From assembly GCF_900102505.1 (NCBI RefSeq), contig NZ_FMVT01000008.1, positions 1 through 64,000 on the forward strand: DNA of 64,000 nucleotides, in the 5' to 3' direction. The notes beneath the pieces were generated by a model. That model saw only the letters and a list, made by a program, of their open reading frames with translations, made no database searches and was not told the DNA's origin. Positions 32,884 through 41,234 of the stretch are shown here, one piece after another. The position numbers and the translations under genes are program-made. The DNA comes from Paracoccus tibetensis (lineage in GTDB: Bacteria > Pseudomonadota > Alphaproteobacteria > Rhodobacterales > Rhodobacteraceae). Every line of letters begins with the position of its first letter. Position 1 is the first letter of the stretch.

Positions 32884-33935
32884 CGGGTCGTCTCCACGGG
32901 AAAGCGGGCGCGGGTGCGGTTGGCGAAGGCGACGAGCGACAGCATCACCGGCACCTCGACCAGCACGCCGACGACCGTCGCCAGCGCCGCGCCCGAGTTG
33001 AGGCCGAAGAGGCTGATCGCGACCGCCACCGCCAGCTCGAAGAAGTTCGAGGTGCCGATCATCGCGCAGGGCGCCGCGATCCGGTGCGGCACGCGCATCA
33101 GCCAGGCCGCGCCGTAGCCGAGCGCGAAGATCAGGTAGCTCTGGATCAGGATCGGCACCGCGATCAGGGCGATGATCGCCGGCCGCGCGAGGATCGTCTG
33201 CCCCTGCAGGCCGAAGAGGATCGCCACGGTCGCCACCAGCCCGATCATCGACCACGGCTTGACCCGCGTCGAGAAGGCGCCGATGCGCGCGGCGCCGCCA
33301 AGCGCGCGGCGCGTCAGCAGCCCCGCCGCCAGCGGCAGGACGACATAGAGCACCGTCGCCAGAACCAGCGTCTGCCACGGCACCGCGATCTCGGTCACGC
33401 CCAGAAGCAGCGCGACGATGGGGGCGAAGGCGATCACCATGATGATGTCGTTCACCGAGACCTGCACCAGCGTGTAGGTCGCATCCCCGCGCGTCAGCTG
33501 CGACCAGACGAAGACCATCGCCGTGCAGGGCGCCGCGCCCAGCAGGATCAGGCCGGCGATGTATTGCTGCGCGTCCTCGGGCCCGATCCAGGGCGCGAAG
33601 AGGTGGTCGAAGAACAGGACGGCAAGCAGCGCCATGGTGAAGGGCTTGACGAGCCAGTTCACGGCAAGGGTGATCAGCAGGCCCTTCGGCTGGCGCAGCG
33701 CGCCGCTCACGGCGGCGAAGTCGACATTGACCATCATCGGGTAGACCATCGCCCAGATCAGCACCGCGACGACGAGGTTGATCGAGGCGATCTCGGCCGC
33801 CGCCACCGCCGCGACTAGGCCCGGCGCCAGCACCCCGAGCGTGAGGCCCCCCACCATCGCCAGCCCGACCCAGAGCGTCAGCCAACGCTCGAACGGCCCC
33901 AAGGGATTGGCCTGCGGCTCGGCGATGTCGGTCAT
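32880..33935 (-). CDS. acr3: ACR3-family arsenite efflux permease
   Basis: A 351-residue, ten-helix membrane protein of the ACR3 family, which expels As(III). The family motifs [28 protein letters not shown], and [20 protein letters not shown] are present; the last holds the conserved cysteine that is needed for arsenite transport in this family. Others are [19 protein letters not shown] and [20 protein letters not shown]. It is preceded by arsR by 31 bases and overlaps arsH. No arsA ATPase is present, so it works as a secondary carrier. Confidence 0.96.
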   Translation of the reverse strand: MTDIAEPQANPLGPFERWLTLWVGLAMVGGLTLGVLAPGLVAAVAAAEIASINLVVAVLIWAMVYPMMVNVDFAAVSGALRQPKGLLITLAVNWLVKPFTMALLAVLFFDHLFAPWIGPEDAQQYIAGLILLGAAPCTAMVFVWSQLTRGDATYTLVQVSVNDIIMVIAFAPIVALLLGVTEIAVPWQTLVLATVLYVVLPLAAGLLTRRALGGAARIGAFSTRVKPWSMIGLVATVAILFGLQGQTILARPAIIALIAVPILIQSYLIFALGYGAAWLMRVPHRIAAPCAMIGTSNFFELAVAVAISLFGLNSGAALATVVGVLVEVPVMLSLVAFANRTRARFPVETTR

Positions 33936-33966
33936 CTGCGGGTGGCCTTTTCTTGAGGACGGGTGA

Positions 33967-34299
33967 TCAACAATCGCCGGCGATCCGGTCGAGGACCGGC
34001 TGGCACAGCTCGGGCCGGCCGCCGCAGCAATCCTCCATGAGGAAGGACAGGAGCCCGCGCATCGTCTCCATCCGGGCGAAGTAGCGGATCGAGCGGCCCT
34101 CGCGCACCGACCGCACCAACGCGGCGGCCGTCAGGATGTTGAGGTTGTTCGACAGGGTGTTCGACCGGACATCGAGCCGCGCCGCGATCTCGCCGGCGGC
34201 CAGACCGGCCGGTCCCGCCTGCACGAGCAGCCGGAAGACGTCCAGCCGCATGTCATGGGCGAGTGCCGAGAGAGCATTGAGCGAGGCGGGTCTGTCCAT
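33967..34299 (-). CDS. arsR: arsenic-responsive repressor ArsR
   Basis: A 110-residue ArsR winged-helix repressor. [16 protein letters not shown] and [19 protein letters not shown] give the DNA-binding fold. The C-terminal cysteines C91 and C92 (EDCCGG) with C99 (ELC) copy the three-coordinate arsenite site of the Acidithiobacillus ArsR type; C110 is a further terminal cysteine. Binding of As(III) would free the operator that overlaps the start region. It heads the arsR-acr3-arsH unit. Confidence 0.95.
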   Translation of the reverse strand: MDRPASLNALSALAHDMRLDVFRLLVQAGPAGLAAGEIAARLDVRSNTLSNNLNILTAAALVRSVREGRSIRYFARMETMRGLLSFLMEDCCGGRPELCQPVLDRIAGDC

Positions 34300-34305
34300 A
34301 TTTCA

Positions 34306-34315
34306 CGATATATCG
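34306..34315 (-). promoter_or_regulatory. candidate ArsR operator upstream of arsR
   Basis: CGATATATCG is a perfect 10-base palindrome in an AT-rich patch starting seven bases upstream of the arsR start codon (ATG 34299), in an otherwise GC-rich window. Its position covers the expected promoter/leader of the arsR-acr3-arsH unit. Confidence 0.55.
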
Positions 34316-34457
34316 AGAGGTAGTGGCGGAAGCAATAGCCGCATGGCTCGGAGCGTCCAGCGACACAGCGCCGGAACGGAGGGGCAGAAGTCTCCTTGAC
34401 GGCGTCATCCTCTGGGCGGCATCGTCAGCGACGCGCTCGACCGAGCAGGAGCCCGCG

Positions 34458-35075
34458 ATGTGCAATCTCTACAACGTCACCACCAACCAGCAGGCGATCC
34501 GCGAGATCTTCGGCGGCCTGCACGACCGCGCAGGCAATCTTGCCGCGGGTCAGGTCTACCCGGACCAGCTTGCCCCCATCGTCCGGCATGGCGCGGACGG
34601 GCTGGAGCTGGTGAAGGCGCGGTGGGGCCTGCCGTCGCCGCCATCGGTCCTGAAGACGGCGCGCGATCCGGGCGTCACCAACATCCGCAACCTCGGCTCG
34701 CCGCATTGGCGCCGATGGCTAGGGCGGGGCAATCGCTGCCTGGTGCCGCTGACGAGCTTCGCAGAGCCGCGGGGCAGGGGGCAGGGCAACCAGTGGTTCG
34801 CCGCCGCGGACGGTCGGATGATGTTCTTTGCCGGGATCGAGCTGCGGGGCTGGCGCTCGGTGCGCAAGGTGAAGGATGGCGAGACGGTGGACGATCTCTT
34901 CGCCTTCCTCACCTCGGGGCCGAATGCCGAGGTGGGTGCGGTGCATCCAAAGGCGATGCCGGTCATCCTGACCGAGCCGGACGAGCGCCAGGCCTGGCTG
35001 GACGGCATCCCCGCGCACCAGCTGCAACGGCCGCTGCGGGACGGGGCGCTTGTGCTGCTTGACACCCCCATCTGA
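34458..35075 (+). CDS. SRAP-family abasic-site processing protein (YedK/HMCES)
   Basis: A 205-residue SRAP protein, which shields abasic sites in single-stranded DNA by a covalent link through Cys2. Cys2 (MCNLYN), N75 (GVTNIRN), E103 (TSFAEPRG) and H163 (VHPKAMPVIL) fall at the positions of the known active site, though the usual F-Y-E-W is F-A-E-P here. ARWGLPSP is the family's R-W-G-L motif. ATG 34458 is fixed by the need for Cys at position 2 and by AGGAG about seven bases upstream. It stands alone, divergent from arsR. Confidence 0.93.
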   Translation: MCNLYNVTTNQQAIREIFGGLHDRAGNLAAGQVYPDQLAPIVRHGADGLELVKARWGLPSPPSVLKTARDPGVTNIRNLGSPHWRRWLGRGNRCLVPLTSFAEPRGRGQGNQWFAAADGRMMFFAGIELRGWRSVRKVKDGETVDDLFAFLTSGPNAEVGAVHPKAMPVILTEPDERQAWLDGIPAHQLQRPLRDGALVLLDTPI

Positions 35076-35162
35076 CGCAAGGGTTGGCCCTGCTTCCAAT
35101 TAGCTGTTGAAGCTGGCCCAGTGTGATGAAATAACATCGCCGTCATCACGACGAGGGGCACG

Positions 35163-36674
35163 ATGTTCAGACTGTTTTCTTCCGCCGCCGGCGGCGCACT
35201 GATTCTTGCCGCCATGACCGGGACGGGCCACGCCACCGAGGGCGTGCTGGATGTCGTCGCGCCCTTCGAGATCAAGGGCGCCGATCCCGTGACCTCAGGC
35301 AATATCTTCATCAAGATGGATGTCGCCGAGACGCTGGTGAACGCGGATGCCGAGGGGCAGTTGACGCCGGGCCTCGCGCGAGCCTGGACCGTCTCGGAGG
35401 ACGGGCTCGAATGGCGCTTCCAGCTGCAGCCGGACGTGCTCTTCCACGACGGAACGCCCCTCACCGCCGAGGCCGCGGCGCTGGCGCTGTCGCATGCGCG
35501 GGCCAAGCCGGGCCTTCTGGAAACGGCGCCGATCACCGAGATCGCCGACGAGGAGGGCGCGCTGGTCATCCGCCTGTCCAAGCCGTTCGCGCCGCTGCCG
35601 GCCTTCCTGTCCGAATACCGCTCGCTCATCTACGCGCCCGCGGCCTATGCCGAGGATGGCAGCGTCCGCGAGGTGATCGCCACCGGCGCCTACCGGGTCA
35701 CCCGGCTGGACGCACCGCTGCGGCTGGAGGCCGAGGCCTTCGACGGCTACTGGGGCGAGGCTCCGGCGGTAACGCGCGCCACCTACCAGGCCGTCGGGCG
35801 CGCCGAGACGCGGGCCCTGCTTGCCGAAAGCGGTGACGCGGATTACGTCTTCAACCTCGACCCGGCCTCGCTCGCGCGGCTGTCGGGCGCCCCGCAGGTC
35901 GAGGTCCTGTCGGTCTCGGTGCCGCGCTCGCTGCTGATCAAGGTGAACGGCGCCCATCCCGCGCTGGCGGATGTCCGGGCGCGGCAGGCCCTGTCGCTGG
36001 CCATCGACCGCGAGGGGTTGGCGCAGGCCATCCTGCGCTATCCGGCCGGGGCGGACCAGATCCTGCCAAAGAGCGTCTCGGACTGGCACTCCGACAGCGT
36101 CGAGCCGCTGGCCTTCGACCCCGAGGCCGCCAAGGCGCTTCTGGCCGAACTTGGCTGGACCGCCGGCCCCGACGGCATCCTGACGCGCGACGGGCAGCGC
36201 TTCAGCCTGACGCTGACGACGTATCCCGACCGGCCCGAGCTGCCGCTGTCGGCGGCGGTCCTGCAGCAGATGTTCGCCGAGATCGGCGTGGAGGTGGTGA
36301 TCGATTCCACCAACTCGTCCGAGGTCGCGGTGCGGCACGGCGACGGCACGCTCGACATCGCGCTCTTCGCACGGAACTTCGCGCTGGTGCCCGATCCGAT
36401 CGGCACCTTCCTGACGGACTACGCGCCCACCGGGGACTGGGGCGCGATGAACTGGGACAACCCGGAATTCACCGCCCTGATCGAGGACCTCGCCCGCGGC
36501 GAGGGCGGGCAGGCCGAGCGCGAGCGCGCCATCGAGATCCTGCAGACCGAGCTGCCGGTCATCCCGGTCGCCTGGTACCAGCAGACCGCCGCGGTCTCGA
36601 CCGGGGTCGCCGGGGCGGTGCTCGATCCCTACGAGCGCACGATCGGCCTGCGGCAGATGCGGTGGGCTGAGTGA
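35163..36674 (+). CDS. family 5 (nickel/peptide type) ABC substrate-binding protein
   Basis: A 503-residue periplasmic binding protein with signal peptide MFRLFSSAAGGALILAAMTG. Family 5 signs are LVNADAEGQLTPGLARAWTV, WRFQLQPDVLFHDGTPLTAE, IATGAYRVTRLD, and ARQALSLAIDREGLAQAILR. It resembles NikA/CntA-like proteins that take nickel or metal-chelates more than it does oligopeptide binders, but the ligand residues cannot be fixed by eye. It begins a five-domain importer: binding protein, two permeases and a double ATPase, linked by overlaps. Metal or metallophore uptake is the best guess. Confidence 0.87.
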   Translation: MFRLFSSAAGGALILAAMTGTGHATEGVLDVVAPFEIKGADPVTSGNIFIKMDVAETLVNADAEGQLTPGLARAWTVSEDGLEWRFQLQPDVLFHDGTPLTAEAAALALSHARAKPGLLETAPITEIADEEGALVIRLSKPFAPLPAFLSEYRSLIYAPAAYAEDGSVREVIATGAYRVTRLDAPLRLEAEAFDGYWGEAPAVTRATYQAVGRAETRALLAESGDADYVFNLDPASLARLSGAPQVEVLSVSVPRSLLIKVNGAHPALADVRARQALSLAIDREGLAQAILRYPAGADQILPKSVSDWHSDSVEPLAFDPEAAKALLAELGWTAGPDGILTRDGQRFSLTLTTYPDRPELPLSAAVLQQMFAEIGVEVVIDSTNSSEVAVRHGDGTLDIALFARNFALVPDPIGTFLTDYAPTGDWGAMNWDNPEFTALIEDLARGEGGQAERERAIEILQTELPVIPVAWYQQTAAVSTGVAGAVLDPYERTIGLRQMRWAE

Positions 36675-37633
36675 TGCGCCCGCTGACGCAGGCGATTCTC
36701 TACCGCGCGAGCCAGGCCGTGCTGGTCGCGCTTCTGGTCGGGATGCTGACCTTCCTCATGATGCAGGCGCTTCCCGGCGACATGGCCTTCCGCATCGCCG
36801 CCGGTCGCTACGGCTATGACGCCGTCAATGCCGAGGCGGCCGAGGCCGTCCGGCGCGAGCTTGGCCTCGACCGGCCCGCGCTGGCCGCCTTCGGAACCTG
36901 GCTCTGGGACCTGATGCGGCTGGATTTCGGCACCTCGGTCATCTCGGGCGCGCCGGTTATGGACGAGATCCGCCACCAGCTGGGCGCCAGCCTGCAACTG
37001 GCGGGCGCGGCGCTGGCGCTGTCCTTCCTGATCGGCCCGCCCGTCGGCATCCTTGCGGGGCTGCGCGCCGGCGGCTGGCTGGACCGGACGCTGCTGGTCG
37101 TCTCGACGGCCTTGCGCTCGGTGCCGCAGTTCCTGATGGGGCTGATCCTGATTGTCCTCGTCTCGATCCAGCTGGGCTGGCTGCCGGCCGCCGGCTACGG
37201 CCGCCCCGTCCACTTCGTCCTCCCGGCGCTGACGCTGGCCCTGGGGCTGGCGGCCGTCTCCGCGCGCGTCGCGCGGGATGCGATGGCGGCCGTCGCGGCC
37301 AGCCCCTACTACGCCTTCGGCCGCTGGAAGGGGCTCAGCGAGGGGCAGCTGCTGCGCCGCCACGGGCTGCGCAACATCGGCGTCACGCTGGTCACCTATC
37401 TGGGATTGCAATTCGCCATGCTGGTCGAGGGGGTCGTGGTCATCGAGGCCATCTTCAGCTGGCCCGGCATCGGCCATGCGCTGGTCCATGCGATCTTCGG
37501 GCGCGACGTGCCGATGGTGCAGGGCACCGTGCTGCTGCTGGGCCTCGGCTTCGTGGCGCTGAACACGGCGGTGGACCTGACCGCGCGCTGGATCGACCCG
37601 CGAGGCCGGGGCGCAGGCGAGGCCAGGTCATGA
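36674..37633 (+). CDS. ABC transporter permease (NikB/DppB type)
   Basis: A 319-residue inner-membrane permease with six helices: TM1 is QAVLVALLVGMLTFLMMQAL followed by the family phrase PGDMAFRIA, and the cytoplasmic coupling loop reads SPYYAFGRWKGLSEGQLLRR with HGLRN. VEGVVVIEAIFSWPGIGHAL is the standard end of NikB/DppB proteins. Start ATG 36674 overlaps the stop of the binding-protein gene (TGATG); GTG 36671 is possible. It overlaps the second permease by ATGA. Confidence 0.92.
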   Translation: MRPLTQAILYRASQAVLVALLVGMLTFLMMQALPGDMAFRIAAGRYGYDAVNAEAAEAVRRELGLDRPALAAFGTWLWDLMRLDFGTSVISGAPVMDEIRHQLGASLQLAGAALALSFLIGPPVGILAGLRAGGWLDRTLLVVSTALRSVPQFLMGLILIVLVSIQLGWLPAAGYGRPVHFVLPALTLALGLAAVSARVARDAMAAVAASPYYAFGRWKGLSEGQLLRRHGLRNIGVTLVTYLGLQFAMLVEGVVVIEAIFSWPGIGHALVHAIFGRDVPMVQGTVLLLGLGFVALNTAVDLTARWIDPRGRGAGEARS

Positions 37634-38454
37634 GCATCACGCAAGTCGACATGCCGCTGCCGGCGGCGCGGGTCCGGCCCTGGGCGCGCTGGACCGGGGC
37701 CGCGCTGCTGGCGCTGGTCCTGGCCTTCGCGCTGCTGGCGCCGGTGATCTTCCCGGCCGACCCCCTGCGCCAGAGCCTGCGCCACATCCTGGCCGCGCCC
37801 GACGCCGCCTCGCCGCTCGGCTACGACCATCTCGGCCGCTCGCTGACGGCGCGGCTGGCATCGGCGTTGCGGCTGTCGCTGATGATCGCGGCGGCGGCGG
37901 TAGCAAGCTCGGCCCTGCTGGGCGTGGCGGTCGGCGTCCTCGCCGCCTGGCGCGGTGGCTGGGTGGACCGCGCGGCCTCGCTGGTCGCGGATGCCTTTCT
38001 CGCGCTGCCGGGCCTGTTGCTGGTGCTGATCGTCTCGGCGATCGTGCCCGTGACGCCGCTGGCCTTCTGGATCGGCCTGACGCTCGTCCTCTGGATCGAG
38101 TATTTCCGCCTGACCCGCGCCACCGTCAGCCGCCTGCTGGCCGCGCCGGGCGTGCAGGCCTCGCGGCTTCTCGGCTTCGGGCCCTTCTACATCTTTCGCC
38201 GCCATCTGTGGCCCGAGCTTGCGCCGATGCTGCTGACCCTCGGCGCCTTCGGCGCGGCGACGGCCATCATGATGATCGCGGCGCTCGGCTTCGTCAGCGT
38301 GGGCATGCGCCCTCCGACGCCGGAGCTGGGCCTGATGATGGTCGAGCTGCTGCCCTACTACCGCGAGGCGCCGATGGCCCTGGTGATCCCGGTCGCCGCG
38401 ACCTTCGTGACCCTTCTGGGCCTCAACCTCGTCGCCAAGGGAGGCCGCGCATGA
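37630..38454 (+). CDS. ABC transporter permease (NikC/DppC type)
   Basis: A 274-residue second permease: TM1 GAALLALVLAFALLAPVIFP, then SPLGYDHLGRSLTARLASAL (the family's G-T-D-x-x-G-R-D loop in variant form), the coupling loop GVQASRLLGFGPFYIFRRHLWP, and AIMMIAALGFVSVGMRPPTP. Six helices and length are normal. Both its ends overlap neighbours by four bases (ATGA). Confidence 0.92.
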   Translation: MSITQVDMPLPAARVRPWARWTGAALLALVLAFALLAPVIFPADPLRQSLRHILAAPDAASPLGYDHLGRSLTARLASALRLSLMIAAAAVASSALLGVAVGVLAAWRGGWVDRAASLVADAFLALPGLLLVLIVSAIVPVTPLAFWIGLTLVLWIEYFRLTRATVSRLLAAPGVQASRLLGFGPFYIFRRHLWPELAPMLLTLGAFGAATAIMMIAALGFVSVGMRPPTPELGLMMVELLPYYREAPMALVIPVAATFVTLLGLNLVAKGGRA

Positions 38455-39887
38455 GCGAGCTGCTGAAAGCCACCGACGTCTCGGTTCATGCCGGCGCCGA
38501 GATGCTGGTCGAGCCGGTCTCGCTGGCGCTGACGGCCGGCCGCCCCTTCACCCTTCTGGGCGAGACGGGCTCGGGCAAGAGCCTCCTCGCCCAGGCCATC
38601 ATCGGGACGCTGCCCGCCGGCCTTGCTGCCGCGGGGCAGGTCACGCTCGCGGGGCGCGCGCTCGATCTTGCGCGCCGAGACGGGCACCGCGCCCTCTGGG
38701 GCCGCCTGATCGGCGTTCTGCCGCAGGAGCCGTGGCTGTCGCTCGACCCGCTGATGCCGGCCCGCGCGCAGATCGCCGAGGGTCATGCCTTCGTGCGCGG
38801 CCTCAGCTGGGCCGAGGCGAATGCTGCGGCGGATCGCGACCTTGCCGGGCTGGGCCTTCAGGAGGCCGCCGACCGCCGGCCCGACCAGCTCTCGGGCGGG
38901 ATGGCGCAGCGCGTCGCCTTCGCCGCGGCCCGCGCGGGCGGCGCCCGCATCGTGGTGGCGGACGAGCCGACCAAGGGTCTCGACATCGGCCGCCGGGACG
39001 AGGTGACGCGCCTCCTGCTGGACGAGGTCGCGGCGGGCGGCGCGCTGCTGACCATCACGCACGATCTGGGCGTCGCCCGGCGCTTGGGCGGCGAGCTGGC
39101 GGTCATGCTGAAGGGCCGGGTGGTCGAGCGCGGCCCCGCCGCCGAGGTCCTGGCGCATCCGCGCCACGACTACACCCGCCGCCTGATCGCCGCCGATCCG
39201 GCCAGCTGGCCGCAGGTGCCGCCGCGCCCTGGCACGGGCGCGCCGGTGCTGCGTGCCGAGGGCCTTTCCGTCAGCCGCGGCGGCCGGCGGCTCTTCGACG
39301 GTCTCGGCCTCGATCTCCAACCCGGCGAGATCGTCGGCATCTGGGGGCCGAGCGGCTGCGGCAAGTCCACGCTTGGCGACGTGCTGCTGGGCCTCGCGCG
39401 GCCCGACCAGGGCCGCGTCACGCGCGGCGCGGGCCTTGCGCCGCAGCGGTTCCAGAAGCTCTACCAGGACCCGCCGAGCGCCTTCCCGCGCTGCCTCGCC
39501 CTCGGGCGCGCGCTGGACGACCTGGTCCGGCTGCACCGCCTCGACGGGGCGCGCATCCCGCAGCTGATGTCGCGGCTGCGGCTGAGCCCGGCGCTGCTGG
39601 CCCGACGTCCGGCCGAGGTCTCGGGCGGCGAGTTGCAGCGGCTCGCGCTGCTGCGCCTGCTGCTGCTGGACCCGGTGTTCCTGTTCGCGGACGAGCCGAC
39701 CTCGCGGCTGGATCTCATCACGCAGGCCGAGGTCACCGGCCTTCTGACCGAGGTCGCGCGCGAGACCGGCATGGCGCTGCTGATCGTCAGCCACGACCCC
39801 GAGCTGCTGTCGCGCAGCGCCGACCGCGTGATCTCACTGGCCTCGCCCGAGACGGCAGGACCGCGGCTGCGGCACCAGGCTGCGTGA
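38451..39887 (+). CDS. fused double ABC ATPase of the nickel/peptide importer
   Basis: A 478-residue chain with two complete ATPase domains. Domain 1 (about 1-235) has Walker A GETGSGKSLLAQAIIG, signature QLSGGMAQRVAFAAA, Walker B IVVADEPTKGLD and switch LTITHDLGV. Domain 2 (about 260-478) has GPSGCGKSTLGDVLLG, signature EVSGGELQRLALLRL, LFADEPTSRLD and IVSHDPELLS. In most Nik/Dpp importers these are two genes; here they are joined by a short linker (about 235-260). It starts ATG 38451 inside the permease stop. A GC-rich hairpin follows. Confidence 0.92.
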   Translation: MSELLKATDVSVHAGAEMLVEPVSLALTAGRPFTLLGETGSGKSLLAQAIIGTLPAGLAAAGQVTLAGRALDLARRDGHRALWGRLIGVLPQEPWLSLDPLMPARAQIAEGHAFVRGLSWAEANAAADRDLAGLGLQEAADRRPDQLSGGMAQRVAFAAARAGGARIVVADEPTKGLDIGRRDEVTRLLLDEVAAGGALLTITHDLGVARRLGGELAVMLKGRVVERGPAAEVLAHPRHDYTRRLIAADPASWPQVPPRPGTGAPVLRAEGLSVSRGGRRLFDGLGLDLQPGEIVGIWGPSGCGKSTLGDVLLGLARPDQGRVTRGAGLAPQRFQKLYQDPPSAFPRCLALGRALDDLVRLHRLDGARIPQLMSRLRLSPALLARRPAEVSGGELQRLALLRLLLLDPVFLFADEPTSRLDLITQAEVTGLLTEVARETGMALLIVSHDPELLSRSADRVISLASPETAGPRLRHQAA

Positions 39888-39905
39888 GGCCGGCGCGGCC
39901 CGGCC
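39888..39905. terminator. GC hairpin between converging transcription units
   Basis: GGCCGG at 39888-39893 pairs with CCGGCC at 39900-39905 over a 6-base loop, directly after the ATPase stop and 12 bases before the end of the secretion adaptor gene on the other strand. No T tract. Confidence 0.4.
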
Positions 39906-39917
39906 GTCCCCGCGCGC

Positions 39918-41234
39918 CTACCCCTCGCGGAAGGCGCGTCGGAAGTAGGCGCTGAGCGGCTGGATAAGGTAGGACATCGGGCTGCGCTCGCCGGTGCGGA
40001 TATGCACCTCGGCCGGCATGCCGGGCAGCAGGACCTGCGTGCCAAGGCCCGCCAGCTGTTGCGGCGAAATGGTCACCGTGACCCGGTAGTATGGCGTCCG
40101 GGTCGCCTCGTCCAGCAGCGCGTCGGCCGAGATCTGGTCGAGCCGGCCAAGGATCTCGGGCGTGTCAGCGCGGGGCAGGGCGGCAAAATGCAGCGCGACG
40201 GTCTGGCCCGGATGGATGTCGGCGATGTCATGGGTCGGGATCTTGGCGGCGACGACCAGGGGCCGGTCCTGCGGGATCACGTAAAGCAGCGGCTCGGCCG
40301 GCCGTACGACCGCGCGCGGCGTCGTCACCTGAAGGGCGTGGACCAGGCCCGAGACAGGCGCGCGCAGGTCGAGCCGGTCGATCTGCTCGCGCAGCCCGCG
40401 GCGCCGCTCGGCCAGTTCCACCTCGCGATAGCCCAGATCGCGCAGCTCGGTCTCGGCCTGCTCGCGCCGCTCGGCCTGCAGGCGCAGGCGCTGGATCTCC
40501 AGCTCGGTCTGGCGGATCTGGCCGGCGGCGCGCCGCGCCTGTAGCTCGGCCAGCTGGCCCTGCGTCGCCGCGGCCTCCCGCTCCAGCCCGAGAACGCGCG
40601 AGGCCTGGGCCAGGCCGCGCGCCAGAAGGCTCTGCTGGCTCACCAGCTCCCGCGCGATCAGGTCGCGCTGCAGGGCGAGGGCGGCCGCCTGCGCAGCAAT
40701 GCCCTCCATCTCCGAGCCGATCTGCTGGGACTGCCGGGCCAGCTGCTCCAGCGACTGGTGCAGCGTGTCCCGGCGCGCGAGGAACAGGCTGGACTGCCCT
40801 TCCATCACCGCGGCCAGCTTCGGTGCGTCCGTGGCCATCAGCAGCAACTCGTCCGCGAAGACCACCGAAGCCGCGTCGGTCCGTTCCGCCTCGAGCCGGC
40901 CGCGGCGGGCCAGGGTCTCGAAGTACTGCCCCTCGACGATGGCATGTTCCGTGCGAAGCTGGCTGCCGTCGAGCGACAGCAGCAGCTCGCCCGCCTTGAC
41001 GAACCGGCCTTCGGACACGGCGATGTCCTGCACCACGCCGCCATCGGGATGCTGAACGACCTGGCGGTGCTGCTCGACCTCGACCTGCCCGGTCGCCACG
41101 ACCGCGGCCGAGATCCGGCTTGCCGTCGCCCAGACCGCGCCGCCGCCCATGAGGACGGTCACGGCCAGAAGGCCCGTGAGGACCGTCCCGGCCACCGGCC
41201 ACCGCTCGCGCCGTTCGCCCGGACGCGGGCTCAT
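39918..41234 (-). CDS. type I secretion membrane-fusion (HlyD-family) adaptor
   Basis: A 438-residue adaptor with one membrane helix near residues 15-37 (VAGTVLTGLLAVTVLMGGGA), a lipoyl-like half (VVQHPDGGVVQDIAVSEGRFVKAGE split over the helical domain), a long coiled coil (about 95-285, rich in Q/E/R/L), then LDLRAPVSGLVHALQVTTP and a beta-barrel part (IPTHDIADIHPGQTVALHF). The C-terminal LLPGMPAEVHIRTGERSPMSYLI stretch is the type I secretion hallmark. It overlaps the ABC exporter gene by ATGA. An outer-membrane TolC partner is not encoded here and must come from elsewhere. Confidence 0.94.
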   Translation of the reverse strand: MSPRPGERRERWPVAGTVLTGLLAVTVLMGGGAVWATASRISAAVVATGQVEVEQHRQVVQHPDGGVVQDIAVSEGRFVKAGELLLSLDGSQLRTEHAIVEGQYFETLARRGRLEAERTDAASVVFADELLLMATDAPKLAAVMEGQSSLFLARRDTLHQSLEQLARQSQQIGSEMEGIAAQAAALALQRDLIARELVSQQSLLARGLAQASRVLGLEREAAATQGQLAELQARRAAGQIRQTELEIQRLRLQAERREQAETELRDLGYREVELAERRRGLREQIDRLDLRAPVSGLVHALQVTTPRAVVRPAEPLLYVIPQDRPLVVAAKIPTHDIADIHPGQTVALHFAALPRADTPEILGRLDQISADALLDEATRTPYYRVTVTISPQQLAGLGTQVLLPGMPAEVHIRTGERSPMSYLIQPLSAYFRRAFREG

